A stretch of DNA of 64,000 nucleotides from Nonomuraea maritima (GCF_900100395.1 NZ_FNFB01000024.1:1-64000), one strand, 5' to 3'. Shown: positions 16,902 to 26,406, counted from the first letter of the stretch. Numbers and translations: made by a program. Notes: generated from the sequence alone by a model not told the origin.

Positions 16902-18132
16902 CCGCCGCGTCGTCGTGCGCGGCCGACACGAACCACGCCTCGTACGCCGACGGCGGCAGGTAGACGCCCTGGTCGAGCATCGCGTGGAAGAAGGCGGTGT
17001 ACGCGGCCGTGTTCTGCGTGCGGGCCACGTCGTAGTCGGTCACCTCGGCGTCGGTGAAGAAGATCGAGAACAGGCTGCCCGCCCGCTGCAGACGGTGCGG
17101 CACGCCCGCCGCCGCGAGCGCCTCGGACGCGGCCCGCCCCACCGCGAGCGCGGCGGCGTCGACCCGCGCGTACGCCTCGTCGTCGAGTGCGCGCAGCGTC
17201 GCCAGACCGGCCGCGCAGGCCAGCGGGTTGCCCGACAGCGTGCCCGCCTGGTAGACCGGCCCCTCCGGCGCCAGGTGGGCCATGACGTCGGCCCGGCCGC
17301 CGAACGCCGCCGCCGGCAGCCCGCCACCCATGACCTTGCCGAACGTCATCAGGTCGGCGTCGACCGGGTCGAGGCCGTACCAGCCGGACGCGGAGACCCG
17401 GAAGCCGGTCAGCACCTCGTCGACGACGAGCAGGGCGCCGTTGGCCGTGCACAGCTCGCGCAGCCGCGCGTTGAACCCGGCACGCGGCGGGACGATGCCC
17501 ATGTTGGCCGGGCACGCCTCGGTGATCACGCACGCGACGTCGCCCGCCTCGAACGCCGCCTCGACCGCCTCGATCGAGTTGTACGGCAGCACGATCGTGT
17601 CGGCCGCCGATGCCCCCGTCACGCCAGGCGTGTCGGGCAGCCCGAACGTCGCCACCCCTGACCCGGCCGCGGCCAGCAGCGCGTCGACGTGCCCGTGGTA
17701 GCACCCGGCGAACTTGATCACCTTCGACCGGCCGGTGAAGCCCCTGGCCAGCCGGACCGCGCTCATCGTGGCCTCGGTGCCGGAGCTCACGAGACGCACC
17801 TTCTCGACGGGGGCCATCCGCGCGACGATCTCTTCGGCCAGCTCGACCTCGCCCCGCGTGGCGGTGCCGTAGGAGAAGCCGTGGGCCACCGCGTCGGAGA
17901 CCGCCTCGACGACCGCGGGATGACGGTGACCGAGAATCATCGGTCCCCACGAGCAGACGAGGTCGACGTACTGGTTGCCGTCGACGTCGGTGATGTAGGG
18001 GCCCTCGCCCGACGCCATGAAGCGGGGCGTTCCGCCCACCGCGCCGAACGCGCGCACCGGCGAGTTGACGCCCCCTGGCACGATGCTGCGGGCGCGGGCG
18101 AACAGTTCCTCGGAGTTCTCTGTACGGCTCAC
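16843..18132 (-). CDS. hemL: Glutamate-1-semialdehyde 2,1-aminomutase
   Basis: This 429-residue PLP enzyme converts glutamate-1-semialdehyde to 5-aminolevulinate, the second step of the C5 haem pathway begun by HemA. The Schiff-base lysine lies in [20 protein letters not shown]. Earlier landmarks are the N-terminal [15 protein letters not shown] and [16 protein letters not shown]. The start is a GTG with TAACCT ending 6 nt before it and no ribosome site, hence probably leaderless. It is separated from rex-hemACDB by only a PrimPol-like gene. Confidence 0.96.
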   Translation of the reverse strand: MSRTENSEELFARARSIVPGGVNSPVRAFGAVGGTPRFMASGEGPYITDVDGNQYVDLVCSWGPMILGHRHPAVVEAVSDAVAHGFSYGTATRGEVELAEEIVARMAPVEKVRLVSSGTEATMSAVRLARGFTGRSKVIKFAGCYHGHVDALLAAAGSGVATFGLPDTPGVTGASAADTIVLPYNSIEAVEAAFEAGDVACVITEACPANMGIVPPRAGFNARLRELCTANGALLVVDEVLTGFRVSASGWYGLDPVDADLMTFGKVMGGGLPAAAFGGRADVMAHLAPEGPVYQAGTLSGNPLACAAGLATLRALDDEAYARVDAAALAVGRAASEALAAAGVPHRLQRAGSLFSIFFTDAEVTDYDVARTQNTAAYTAFFHAMLDQGVYLPPSAYEAWFVSAAHDDAAVSRVAEALPAAAKAAAAVL

Positions 18133-18166
18133 CCGATCAGGTTATCCGCGCGCCCCGACGCCCCCG

Positions 18167-18796
18167 TCAGTCGGCCAGCCACTCCAGGACGCGCACCGGG
18201 TCGGGCAGCGGTCGGCCGTCGGGCGGGCGCAGCCACGACACGCTCTGCCCGCCCACCAGGGCCGACGGCGGCGCGAGTACGTAGCTGTCGCGGCAGTGCC
18301 AGCGCAGGCCAGGGTTGTCGTCGATGGTCGCGGGGCCGGTGTCGAGGTGACACGACCACCACTCGTCCTCGTCCTCCGGGTTGCCACGCGTGGCCACCCA
18401 GAACAAGACCCGGTCGCCGTGCGCGGCGACCGGGCCGTGGTCGGCGCCTGCCTCGTCGATCCGGGTGAGGGCCGAAAGGCCGGCGTCGAGGGGTACGTCG
18501 AAGATGTCGAAGACGCGTCCCGTGGGCAGGATCACGTTGGCCTCGGGGTCGGCCTGCCACCAGCGGGTCAGCTGGGCGGCGTCCGTGGTGGCCTGGATGC
18601 TCCAGGCGGGCGAGAGCGGATGGACGCCCGGGTCGGGACACCCCACGCGGTCACAGGAACACGCCCGCGGCCCGTGGCGCAGTGGATAGGCGCCCGGCAC
18701 GACGGGCCATCCCAGGGCGGCGTAGTCGAGCACCGTCCCGATCCGCGTCGGCCGGGACCGTTTTCTGGTACGCCGAACCAGTGGTACCCCCACCAT
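18167..18796 (-). CDS. Bifunctional DNA primase/polymerase-like (PrimPol N-terminal fold) protein
   Basis: This 209-residue protein resembles the N-terminal PrimPol domain seen in plasmid and actinobacterial primases. It begins ALDYAALGWPVVPGAY-like (here VLDYAALGWPVVPGAY), then CSCDRVGCPDPGVHPL with zinc-ligand-like cysteines, then WWQADPEANVILPTG. The acidic catalytic signature is replaced by DIFDVPLDAG, so polymerase activity is doubtful. A GGGAG site precedes the ATG. Relatives of this stand-alone form occur near hem genes in actinomycetes; the function is unknown. Confidence 0.7.
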   Translation of the reverse strand: MVGVPLVRRTRKRSRPTRIGTVLDYAALGWPVVPGAYPLRHGPRACSCDRVGCPDPGVHPLSPAWSIQATTDAAQLTRWWQADPEANVILPTGRVFDIFDVPLDAGLSALTRIDEAGADHGPVAAHGDRVLFWVATRGNPEDEDEWWSCHLDTGPATIDDNPGLRWHCRDSYVLAPPSALVGGQSVSWLRPPDGRPLPDPVRVLEWLAD

Positions 18797-18934
18797 GGTG
18801 TCTCCCGTCGAGTGTCAGCGCCCGAAGCGGTCCCGGCTCCGGGGCGTACTGCCACGCGGGACACACCAGCACTTGTCATCGCACTCTAACGCACAGGCCA
18901 CAGGAGTTGACGGGAAACCCCCCTGTTGAAGACC

Positions 18935-19023
18935 GCGTGCCATTTCGCCGCGCAGCAGGTGAGGATGGGGCGGGCCACACATTGCCCTGATTGAGCGCGC
19001 GCGTCGATCACCCAGCAGGTCAG
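18935..19023. repeat. Two eroded copies of the hemB 3' end
   Basis: Copy A (18935-18975) aligns with the hemB tail at 19049-19090, sharing GCGTGCCA, TTCG and CAGGTGAGGAT-like blocks with one gap. Copy B (18993-19023) shares GAGCGCGC and CCCAGCAGGT-like blocks. On the minus strand they read ILTCCAAKWHA and LTCWVIDARAQ, against [13 protein letters not shown] in HemB. No gene is intact between 18797 and 19039. Confidence 0.5.
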
Positions 19024-19039
19024 CTCCGCGAGCGGCCTT

Positions 19040-20023
19040 TCAGAGCGCGCGTGCCACTTCGGTCGCCCAGTAGGTGAGGATCAGGTCGGCGCCGGCGCGC
19101 TTGATCGCGATCAGCGACTCGTGGATCATGCGCTCGCGGTCGATCCAGCCGTTGGCCGCGGCGGCCTCGATCATCGCGTACTCGCCGCTCACCTGGTAGG
19201 CGGCCACCGGCACGTCGACCTCGTCGCGGAAGCGGGTGATGACGTCGAGGTAGGCCAGCGCGGGCTTGACCATGACGGCGTCGGCGCCCTCCGCCAGGTC
19301 GAGGCGCACCTCGCGCAGCGCCTCCTCCTGCGAGCCCGCCGGGTCCTGCTGGTGGGTGCTGCGGTCGCCGAACTGCGGCGCGCACTCGGCGGCGTCGCGG
19401 AACGGCCCGTAGAAGGCGGAGGCGTACTTGGCGGAGTAGGCGAGGATCGGGACGTCGGCGTGCCCGGACGCGTCGAGCGCCGCGCGGATGACGCCGACCT
19501 GGCCGTCCATCATCCCGCTCGGGGCCACCATCTGCGAGCCCGCGTCCGCCTGGGCGACCGCGACGGAGGCGTACCGCTCCAGCGTGGCGTCGTTGTCGAC
19601 GTCACCGGACGCGGTCAGGATGCCGCAGTGGCCGTTGTCGGTGAACTCGTCGAGGCAGGTGTCGGCCATCACCACGAGCGAGTCGCCGACCTCGTCGACC
19701 ACGTCGCGGAGCGCGACCTGCAGGATGCCGTCGGGGTCGTCGGCGGCCGAGCCGCGGGCGTCCTTCACCGCGGGGATGCCGAACAGGATGATGCCGCCCA
19801 CGCCCGCCTCGGCGGCCTCGCGGGCCGCCTTGCGCAGCGACTCACGCGTGTGCTGGACGACGCCGGGCATCGACGCCACCGGCTGCGGCTCGGAGATGCC
19901 CTCCTTGACGAACGCCGGCAGGATCAGCTCGGCGGGGTGCAGCCGGGTGCCGGCCACCATCCGGCGCAGCGCCGGGGTGCGGCGCAGCCTGCGGGGCCGG
20001 GCGACGGGGAATTGCGCGCTCAC
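19040..20023 (-). CDS. hemB: Delta-aminolevulinic acid dehydratase (porphobilinogen synthase)
   Basis: This protein of 327 residues condenses two 5-aminolevulinates to porphobilinogen. The Schiff-base lysines lie in [16 protein letters not shown] and [16 protein letters not shown]. The metal site reads [17 protein letters not shown]; the middle cysteine of the zinc-type triad is aspartate, pointing to the magnesium-dependent type. The GTG start overlaps the hemD stop (GTGA) behind AAGGAGAG. The longer open frame upstream is a shadow of hemD. It is the last gene of the rex-hem operon. Confidence 0.96.
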   Translation of the reverse strand: MSAQFPVARPRRLRRTPALRRMVAGTRLHPAELILPAFVKEGISEPQPVASMPGVVQHTRESLRKAAREAAEAGVGGIILFGIPAVKDARGSAADDPDGILQVALRDVVDEVGDSLVVMADTCLDEFTDNGHCGILTASGDVDNDATLERYASVAVAQADAGSQMVAPSGMMDGQVGVIRAALDASGHADVPILAYSAKYASAFYGPFRDAAECAPQFGDRSTHQQDPAGSQEEALREVRLDLAEGADAVMVKPALAYLDVITRFRDEVDVPVAAYQVSGEYAMIEAAAANGWIDRERMIHESLIAIKRAGADLILTYWATEVARAL

Positions 20024-21567
20024 TTGGCTCTCCTTCTCGCGCCACGGCGGTTCTGCGAGGGCCGGCGCGGGGTGTCGCCCGCGGCCAGCGCCGCCTGGCG
20101 CTGCTTGGCCCCGAACGCGGCCAGCGCGGCCGCCAGGGCGGAGGCGGACGGGGTGTCGGCCATGACGTCGACCCGGAGACCGAACTCCTCGGCCGTCTTG
20201 GCCGTCTGCGGCCCGATGACCGCGATCACGGTGACGTTGTGCGGCTTGCCGGCGATGCCCACGAGGTTGCGCACGGTGGAGGACGACGTGAACAGCACGG
20301 CGTCGAACCCGCCGCCCTTGATCGCCTCGCGGATCGGCGCGGGTGGCGGGGCCGCCCGGACGGTGCGGTACGCGGTGACGTCGTCGCACTCCCAGCCCAG
20401 CTCGGTGAGCCCGGCCACGAGCGTGTCGGTGGAGATGTCGGCGCGCGGCAGCAGCACACGGTTGATCGGGTCGAGCATCGAGTCGTACGGCGGCCACTCG
20501 GCGACGAGCCCCTCGGACGACTGCTCGCCCGTCGGCAGCAGGTCGGGCTTGACCCCGAAGTCGATCAGGGCCTGCGCGGTCGCGTCACCCACGGCCGCCA
20601 CCTTGAGCCCGGCGAAGGCGCGGGCGTCGAGGCCGTACTCCTCGAACTTCTCGCGGACCGCCTTGACCGCGTTGGCGCTGGTGAAGGCCACCCACTCGTA
20701 GCGGCCGGTGACGAGGCCCTTGATGGCGCGGTCCATCTGCTGCGGCGTGCGCGGCGGCTCGACCGAGATGGTCGGCACCTCCTCGGGCACCGCGCCGTAC
20801 GAGACGAGCTGATCGGACAGGGCCTGCGACTGCTCCTTCGTACGCGGCACCAGGACCCGCCACCCGAACAGCGGCTTGGTCTCGAACCACGACAGCTTGT
20901 CGCGCTGCGCCACGGCCTCGCCCACCACGATCAGCGCGGGCTCGGTGAAACCGGCGTGCTTGAGGTCGGCCTGCAGCCGTCCGAGTGACGACACCACGGT
21001 GTACTGCTCGGTGGTGGTGCCGCCGCTGCTGACGGCGACCGGCGTGCCGTCGGGCCGGCCGCTCGCCATCAGCGCCTTGCCGATGGCCACGGCGTCGCTG
21101 ATGCCGTTGTAGATGACCAGGGTGCCGCGGCTCGCGGCGTGGGCCGCCCAGTCCTGCTCCTGAGCGGCGTCGACCACGCGGAACTCGGGCACGTCGGCCG
21201 CGGCAGGGATGCCCGCGTAGGTGAGCACGGCGGTCGCGGGCGGCACGCCGGGCACGATCTCGAAGTCCACCTCCGCCGCGGTGCAGGCCGCGACCTCCTC
21301 GCCCACCGAGGAGAACAGCATCGGGTCGCCCTCGCACAGGCGCACCACGAGCCCGCCGTCCGCGGCCCGCCGGACGTACTCGCCCTCGGCGAGGGTCTCG
21401 ACGTCGTCACGGCAGTGCCGCAGCAGCGTGGCGTGCGCCTCCGTGCCGAGGACCACCGCGTCGGCCTTGCCGAGCAGCTCGGCGGCACGCAGCGTGAGCA
21501 GGTTGGGATCGCCGGGCCCCGCGCCCACGAACGCGACGAGGCCGGAGGTTGGACTATCGGAGCTCAA
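20020..21567 (-). CDS. hemD: Uroporphyrinogen-III C-methyltransferase / uroporphyrinogen-III synthase fusion
   Basis: This 515-residue fusion has two enzymes. Residues 1-240 form a SUMT/CobA-like tetrapyrrole methylase ([47 protein letters not shown]). Residues 255-490 form HemD, which closes hydroxymethylbilane to uroporphyrinogen III ([40 protein letters not shown]). In the methylase half the usual GGDP loop reads CEGDPMLF, so activity is less certain. A basic Arg/Lys tail ends the protein. The start is a TTG overlapping the hemC stop behind GGGGGAG. Confidence 0.93.
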   Translation of the reverse strand: MSSDSPTSGLVAFVGAGPGDPNLLTLRAAELLGKADAVVLGTEAHATLLRHCRDDVETLAEGEYVRRAADGGLVVRLCEGDPMLFSSVGEEVAACTAAEVDFEIVPGVPPATAVLTYAGIPAAADVPEFRVVDAAQEQDWAAHAASRGTLVIYNGISDAVAIGKALMASGRPDGTPVAVSSGGTTTEQYTVVSSLGRLQADLKHAGFTEPALIVVGEAVAQRDKLSWFETKPLFGWRVLVPRTKEQSQALSDQLVSYGAVPEEVPTISVEPPRTPQQMDRAIKGLVTGRYEWVAFTSANAVKAVREKFEEYGLDARAFAGLKVAAVGDATAQALIDFGVKPDLLPTGEQSSEGLVAEWPPYDSMLDPINRVLLPRADISTDTLVAGLTELGWECDDVTAYRTVRAAPPPAPIREAIKGGGFDAVLFTSSSTVRNLVGIAGKPHNVTVIAVIGPQTAKTAEEFGLRVDVMADTPSASALAAALAAFGAKQRQAALAAGDTPRRPSQNRRGARRRAK

Positions 21568-22475
21568 TGGGAATGCTCCCCCATCAATCTGTCGGCCCCT
21601 TCGGCGATCATCTCGGCCGCCAGGAGGCGGCCGAGGTCAACAGCCTCCGAAGGAGAGCCGGCGGCGGACTTGCGGACCGCTTCGCGGCCGTCTATGGAGA
21701 CGACCACAGCGGTCAGGTTGAGAGTGTGCCCGTCATCGACCGCGAAAGCACCCACCGGAGCGGCGCATCCCGCTTCGAGCGCGTTGAGCACGGCCCGTTC
21801 GGCCGTCACGGCGGAACGCGTGGCCGGGTCGTCGAGCACCCCCAGGAACTCGACCAGGTCGGCGCGGTCGGACAGGCACTCGACGGCCAGCGCGCCCTGG
21901 CCGGGGGCCGGCAGCAGCTCCTCGATCTCGAAGATCTGCGAGATCTCGGCGCTGCGGCCGATGCGGGTCAGGCCGGCCGAGGCCAGCACGACGGCGTCGA
22001 GCTCACCCGCGGCGATCTTGCCGATGCGGGTGTCGGCGTTGCCGCGGATCGCGACGTACTCGAGGTCGGGACGCAGCGCGCTCAGCATGGCGACGCGCCG
22101 CGGCGATCCGGTGCCGACCCGGGAGCCGGGCGCGAGGTCGGCGAACTTGGATGTGCCGACCAGGGCGTCGCGGTGGTCGTGCCGGGTGGGGATGGCTGCC
22201 AGGGTGAAGCGCGGGTCCTGCTGGGTGGGCAGGTCCTTCAGCGAGTGGACGGCGAAGTCGACCTCGCCCTCGAGCAGCTTGTCGCGCAGCGCCGTGACGA
22301 ACACGCCGGTGCCGCCGAGCTGCGCGAGATGCGCCTTGGTCACGTCGCCGAACGTCGTGACGCCGACGAGCTCGACCGCGCGGCCGGTGCGCGCGACGTA
22401 GGCGTCGGCCACCATCTGCGACTGCGTGGTGGCCATGAGGCTGCGGCGGGTGCCGAGCCGGAGCGGTGATGTCAC
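21564..22475 (-). CDS. hemC: Porphobilinogen deaminase (hydroxymethylbilane synthase)
   Basis: This 303-residue enzyme polymerises four porphobilinogens to hydroxymethylbilane. The dipyrromethane cofactor cysteine is in LEAGCAAPVGAFA. Other landmarks are LRLGTRRSLMATTQSQMVAD at the N-terminus, HSLKDLPT and GTGSPRRVAMLS. The GTG start overlaps the hemA stop by 4 nt and its own stop overlaps hemD, so the operon is coupled throughout. Confidence 0.96.
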   Translation of the reverse strand: MTSPLRLGTRRSLMATTQSQMVADAYVARTGRAVELVGVTTFGDVTKAHLAQLGGTGVFVTALRDKLLEGEVDFAVHSLKDLPTQQDPRFTLAAIPTRHDHRDALVGTSKFADLAPGSRVGTGSPRRVAMLSALRPDLEYVAIRGNADTRIGKIAAGELDAVVLASAGLTRIGRSAEISQIFEIEELLPAPGQGALAVECLSDRADLVEFLGVLDDPATRSAVTAERAVLNALEAGCAAPVGAFAVDDGHTLNLTAVVVSIDGREAVRKSAAGSPSEAVDLGRLLAAEMIAEGADRLMGEHSH

Positions 22476-23728
22476 AGCTCGACCTCCCTCACGGCGTCGG
22501 GGACCTTCGGATCGAGATTGAACAGCTCGCGCAGCGCGTCGGCATAATGATCGCCTCCAGGGGACGTGGCGAACTGCTTGACACGCACGGTCGGCTCGTG
22601 AAGCAGCTTGTCGACCACCCGCTGGACGGTCATGGCGACCTCGTCGCGGGCCCGATCGTCGAGCCCGGGCAGGCGCATGCGCAGGCGGCCCAGCTCGGCC
22701 TCGACCACGTCGGCGGCCTTGCTGCGCAGCGCGACCACGGTCGGGGTGACCTTGGCCGCGCGCTCGGCGTCGAGGTAGGCGGCCAGCTCGTCGGCCACGA
22801 GAGCGCGTACGGAGGGGACGGCGTCGCCTTCGCGCGAGCCGATGCCGGACTCCTGGATCGTCTCCAGGTCGACGAGGGTCACGCCGGGGAGTGCGCGTAC
22901 GGCGGGGTCGATGTCGTGGGGAAGCGCGAGGTCGAGGAGGAACGTGGGGCCGGAGATCATGTCAGGGGTGACGAGGTGGCGGCCCGCGCCCGTGCAGGTG
23001 ATGACGACGTCGGCGGCGGCGAGCTCGTCGGCCACCTGGGAGAAGTGCACCGCGCGCCCGCCGACGGTCTCGGCGAGCCGGGCGCCGCGCTCGTACGTGC
23101 GGTTGGCCACGACGATGTCGCCGACGCCGGCGCGGGCGAGGGTCGCGGCGGCCAGCGAGCTCATGGAACCCGCGCCGATCACCAGGGCGCGCCGCCCCGC
23201 GAGGTCGCCCGCGAGGGCGAGGCCGGCCGTGACGAGGGAGGCCCCGGCGTGGTCGATGCCCGTTTCGTGGTGGGCCCGCTTGCCGACGCGCAGGGCCTGC
23301 TGCATCAGCTCGTTGAGGGTGGCGCCGACGGTGCCCTGGCGCTGGGCGAGCCTGAGCGCCTGGCGGACCTGCCCGAGGATCTGGCCCTCGCCGACGACCA
23401 TCGAGTCGAGGCCGCACACCAGGGAGAACAGGTGCTCGACCGCCTGCTCCTCGTAGTGAACGTAGAGGTGCGGCGTCAGGTCGTCGACGGGCACCCCGGA
23501 ATGGATCGCCAGCAGGTTGCTGACGGAGTTGACGGCGGCGTGGAAGCGGTCGACCGTGACGTAGGCCTCGACCCGGTTGCAGGTCGAGACCACCATGGCC
23601 TCCGCCACACAGGGATCACGCTGTACGTCGTGCAACAGTTTGACGAGCGCGTCGCCGGTCACCGAGACGCGCTCGAGCAGGGCCACCGGCGCCGTCCGGT
23701 GGCTGAGCCCGATAGCCAGAACACTCAC
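22472..23728 (-). CDS. hemA: Glutamyl-tRNA reductase
   Basis: This 418-residue enzyme reduces glutamyl-tRNA(Glu) to glutamate-1-semialdehyde with NADPH, the committed C5-pathway step. The catalytic cysteine is in MVVSTCNRVEAYVTV. The NADPH-binding motif is RALVIGAGSMSSLAAATLA, and GEGQILGQVRQA is the family signature. The GTG start overlaps the rex stop. Placing it directly behind rex lets cellular NADH status set entry into haem synthesis. Confidence 0.96.
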   Translation of the reverse strand: MSVLAIGLSHRTAPVALLERVSVTGDALVKLLHDVQRDPCVAEAMVVSTCNRVEAYVTVDRFHAAVNSVSNLLAIHSGVPVDDLTPHLYVHYEEQAVEHLFSLVCGLDSMVVGEGQILGQVRQALRLAQRQGTVGATLNELMQQALRVGKRAHHETGIDHAGASLVTAGLALAGDLAGRRALVIGAGSMSSLAAATLARAGVGDIVVANRTYERGARLAETVGGRAVHFSQVADELAAADVVITCTGAGRHLVTPDMISGPTFLLDLALPHDIDPAVRALPGVTLVDLETIQESGIGSREGDAVPSVRALVADELAAYLDAERAAKVTPTVVALRSKAADVVEAELGRLRMRLPGLDDRARDEVAMTVQRVVDKLLHEPTVRVKQFATSPGGDHYADALRELFNLDPKVPDAVREVEL

Positions 23729-24402
23729 TGACTGTCCACTGCCATGAGTGGCCCCCCAGCCTTGCGTTGCTCGTGGAACGCGAGAATCTGCAGTTCGATG
23801 GATAGGTCGACTTTACGGACATCGACGGTTTCAGGGACGGAAAGCACAACGGGGGCGAAGTTCAGGATACTGGTCACGCCCACAGCAACGACGCGGTCGC
23901 AGACTTCCTGCGCCGCCGCCGCCGGGATGGCCAGCACCACGATGGATACTCCACGCCGTTTGATCACGGCTTCCAGTTCGTCGATGTGCTCAACATTCAA
24001 CCCCGCAATGGTGTCACCCACGACTTCGGGGTCGGCGTCCACGAGCGCGGCGACCCTGAAGCCCCGGGAGACGAACCCGCCGTAGTTGGCGAGCGCGCGG
24101 CCGAGGTTACCGACTCCGACGATCGCGACCGCCCAGTCCTGCGTGAGGCCGAGTTCGCGGGAGATCTGGTAGACGAGATATTCCACGTCATACCCTACGC
24201 CGCGCGTGCCGTACGAACCGAGATGCGACAGATCCTTGCGCAGCTTCGCCGAGTTGACCCCGGCGGCCGCGGCGAGATCCTCCGAGCTGACCGTCGCGAC
24301 TCCCCGCTCCGCCATCCCGTGCAGCGCCCTGAGGTACAACGGAAGCCTGGCGACCGTCGCCTCGGGGATACCGCGGTCACGGGGCTGGGACGAGCTCATC
24401 AC
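23725..24402 (-). CDS. rex: Redox-sensing transcriptional repressor Rex
   Basis: This protein of about 225 residues has an N-terminal winged helix (IPEATVARLPLYLRAL; VNSAKLRKDLSHLGSYGTRG) and a Rossmann NADH-binding domain (AVAIVGVGNLGRALANYGGF). Rex homodimers bind DNA when the NADH/NAD ratio is low and release it when NADH rises. It begins at a GTG (24402) or the adjoining ATG. A Rex-like operator lies about 75 nt upstream, implying autoregulation. It heads the rex-hemA-hemC-hemD-hemB operon. Confidence 0.97.
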   Translation of the reverse strand: MMSSSQPRDRGIPEATVARLPLYLRALHGMAERGVATVSSEDLAAAAGVNSAKLRKDLSHLGSYGTRGVGYDVEYLVYQISRELGLTQDWAVAIVGVGNLGRALANYGGFVSRGFRVAALVDADPEVVGDTIAGLNVEHIDELEAVIKRRGVSIVVLAIPAAAAQEVCDRVVAVGVTSILNFAPVVLSVPETVDVRKVDLSIELQILAFHEQRKAGGPLMAVDSQ

Positions 24403-24475
24403 GTGGCGGTGCTCCAGGGGACGGGCGGCATGGGGGCCGCGTTGTTGGAATCTAACCGTCTTTCAGGTTAAGCCC

Positions 24476-24495
24476 TTTGTGAACCGATGCACAAA
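24476..24495. promoter_or_regulatory. Rex operator between rex and glutaredoxin
   Basis: The arms TTTGTG and CACAAA are perfect, and the full match to TTGTGAANNNNTTCACAA has one mismatch (TGCACAA in the right half). It occupies the region expected for the -35 of the leaderless glutaredoxin gene, whose -10 TACGGT is at 24505-24510. On the other strand it lies just upstream of a -10-like TAGATT (24449-24454) for rex. It should therefore control both directions. Confidence 0.8.
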
Positions 24496-24516
24496 GTCAG
24501 AAGGTACGGTGGCGCT

Positions 24517-24753
24517 ATGCATCGCATCACCCTGCTCGGCAAGCCCGGCTGCCACCTGTGCGACGACGCCCGCCAGACCATCGCCAGGGTGGCCGGCGAT
24601 CTGGGGGTGCCGTGGGAGGAGATCAGCATCGAGTCCTCCGACGAACTGCGCGAGAAGTACTGGGAGATGATCCCCGTCACGCTGATCGACGGCGTGCAGC
24701 ACGACTTCTGGCGGGTCGACGAGAACCGCCTGCGCGCCGCCCTCACCTCCTAG
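24517..24753 (+). CDS. Glutaredoxin family protein
   Basis: This 78-residue thioredoxin-fold protein begins MHRITLLGKPGCHLCDDARQ, with a C-x-x-C redox motif. The rest fits the DUF836-type small glutaredoxins that often stand near rex in actinobacteria. TACGGT ends 6 nt before the ATG at 24517, so the mRNA is probably leaderless; the in-frame ATG at 24487 lies inside the Rex operator and is unlikely. It shares the operator region with rex, so its expression may also follow NADH. Confidence 0.88.
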   Translation: MHRITLLGKPGCHLCDDARQTIARVAGDLGVPWEEISIESSDELREKYWEMIPVTLIDGVQHDFWRVDENRLRAALTS

Positions 24754-24760
24754 TGGGCCG

Positions 24761-26179
24761 CTAGTAAGCCGCAGTGGGCAGCGGCACCACCTTCGCGGCG
24801 TTGACGGTGAGCTCGATGACGTTGGTGGCCAGCACCATCGCCTGCCGCTCGGTGACGAACCGCTCCATGTGCGGCTGGCGCTGGTGGTCGCGGTAGGCGA
24901 CCTCGTCGCGGTAGAGCTCGTAGACGATGCGCTGCAGCGGGGCCGACTTCACGGCGTGGCAGGCGTACACGAGGGTGTCGGGCTCGCCCCGGCGCACTGC
25001 CTCGACCGTCGCCTCGGCCAGCCGGTCGAACGCGTCGCCGGCGCCGTCCATGATCGTGAAGACCGTGAGCATGCCGTAGATGGTGGGTGAGGGCTTCGAC
25101 GAGCCGGGCTGCTGCGGGGCGAACACGTCGGCGCCGGGGAAGACGGCGCCGGTGGCGGGAGCGGACGGCGCGAGCGTGTACTCGGGCTGCTGCGGCGCGG
25201 GGGCGCCGTTCATGATGTAGCCGGTCGAGGGGCCGGGGTCGGGGGCCGGCATCATCCGCGCGGCGTAGTCGACCTCGCGCTCCCCCGCGCGGTACTCGGC
25301 CACCAGGTCGCCCAGCCCGGACGTGCGGCGCGACGACGCGGGCGAGCGGTCGACGGCCGGCATCGGCTCGGACATGTCCAGGAAGGAAGGCTCCTCGCGG
25401 GCGGCCGGGCGGTCGTCGAGGTGCGCGGCGCGCTCGTCACGGCGCCGGGGACGCTCCTCGCGGCGCGCGGGCGGCTCGTCGTCCATGGGGAAGTCGTCGT
25501 CCTCGTCGTCGTACGGCGCCAGCGGCCGCAGCACGGAGTACCACACCGCGGCCGCCGCGACGGCGAGCAGCGCGGCGATGAACAGCGACGGCGGCGAGAA
25601 GCGCAGCGCGCCCACGAGCGCGAGGGCCGACGGCACGATGACGACGGTGGCGTGCAGGTTGTCGGTGTCGTACTCGTCGCCGTTGCGCCACTTCAGCCCG
25701 GCCACCACGAGCATCGCCAGCATGACGACGACGTCGATGACGTGCACACCGGTCAGCAGGTAGCTGGGGAACAGGTTCCAGTGGGCGGCGCCGGAGGGCA
25801 CGGCCTTGGTCATGTCGCTGCTCTTCAGCGGGTCGAAGAGCATGATGACGACCGCGGTGAAGGTCAGCGCGATACCGAACAGCCAGGCGAGGAACCTCGG
25901 CGGCGTCTTCTCCGCCAGCAGCTGGACCAGGCCGACCCCCAGCCAGAGCGGCGCGACCAGCGACCCCATCACCTGGAAGACCCGGAACGTCACCTCGCCG
26001 AACCCCAGGAACGATCCGAGGCCCACCGCGCCGAGCGCCAGGCACAGCGCCACGACGGCGACGATCCAGGCGATCAGCCACCCCTCGGAGTCCTCGCGGA
26101 GTCGCTGGATGAGCGCTCCCGCCGCGATCGCGGCCAGCAGGGCTCCGGCAAGGGCTATGACAGCAACAAGGATCTCCAT
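24761..26179 (-). CDS. Polytopic membrane protein fused to a C-terminal ABM-type monooxygenase-like domain
   Basis: This 472-residue protein has seven hydrophobic helices in residues 1-220, then an acidic and Arg-rich cytoplasmic linker (YDDEDDDFPMDDEP, then RREERPRRRDERAA) of about 130 residues. The C-terminal 105 residues start TIYGMLTVFTIMDGAGDAFD and contain YELYRDEVAYRDHQRQPHMERF, the layout of an antibiotic biosynthesis monooxygenase (ABM) ferredoxin-like domain. Such domains usually act on quinols or reactive carbonyls as free dimers; tethering one to a membrane protein is unusual. A GGAGTCACC site precedes the ATG. The function is unknown. Confidence 0.75.
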   Translation of the reverse strand: MEILVAVIALAGALLAAIAAGALIQRLREDSEGWLIAWIVAVVALCLALGAVGLGSFLGFGEVTFRVFQVMGSLVAPLWLGVGLVQLLAEKTPPRFLAWLFGIALTFTAVVIMLFDPLKSSDMTKAVPSGAAHWNLFPSYLLTGVHVIDVVVMLAMLVVAGLKWRNGDEYDTDNLHATVVIVPSALALVGALRFSPPSLFIAALLAVAAAAVWYSVLRPLAPYDDEDDDFPMDDEPPARREERPRRRDERAAHLDDRPAAREEPSFLDMSEPMPAVDRSPASSRRTSGLGDLVAEYRAGEREVDYAARMMPAPDPGPSTGYIMNGAPAPQQPEYTLAPSAPATGAVFPGADVFAPQQPGSSKPSPTIYGMLTVFTIMDGAGDAFDRLAEATVEAVRRGEPDTLVYACHAVKSAPLQRIVYELYRDEVAYRDHQRQPHMERFVTERQAMVLATNVIELTVNAAKVVPLPTAAY

Positions 26180-26406
26180 GGTGACTCCAATGCTGCCGGA
26201 CGATGCCTCCCAGCCGGTAGCCGACGAGGGAACGGGTCCGGACCACGGTGCCCGCGTACGACGGCGCTCCGCAGGTGGCGGGGTGTGCGCCTACACGGTA
26301 TCGGCCACTGACGGCACACCACACCAATGGAGTGTGGATTGTGGAATTTCCGGTTGATTTCTAGAGTGTTCGAGCACGCCGCACCCCTTACCCCTAGGGA
26401 TATCGG

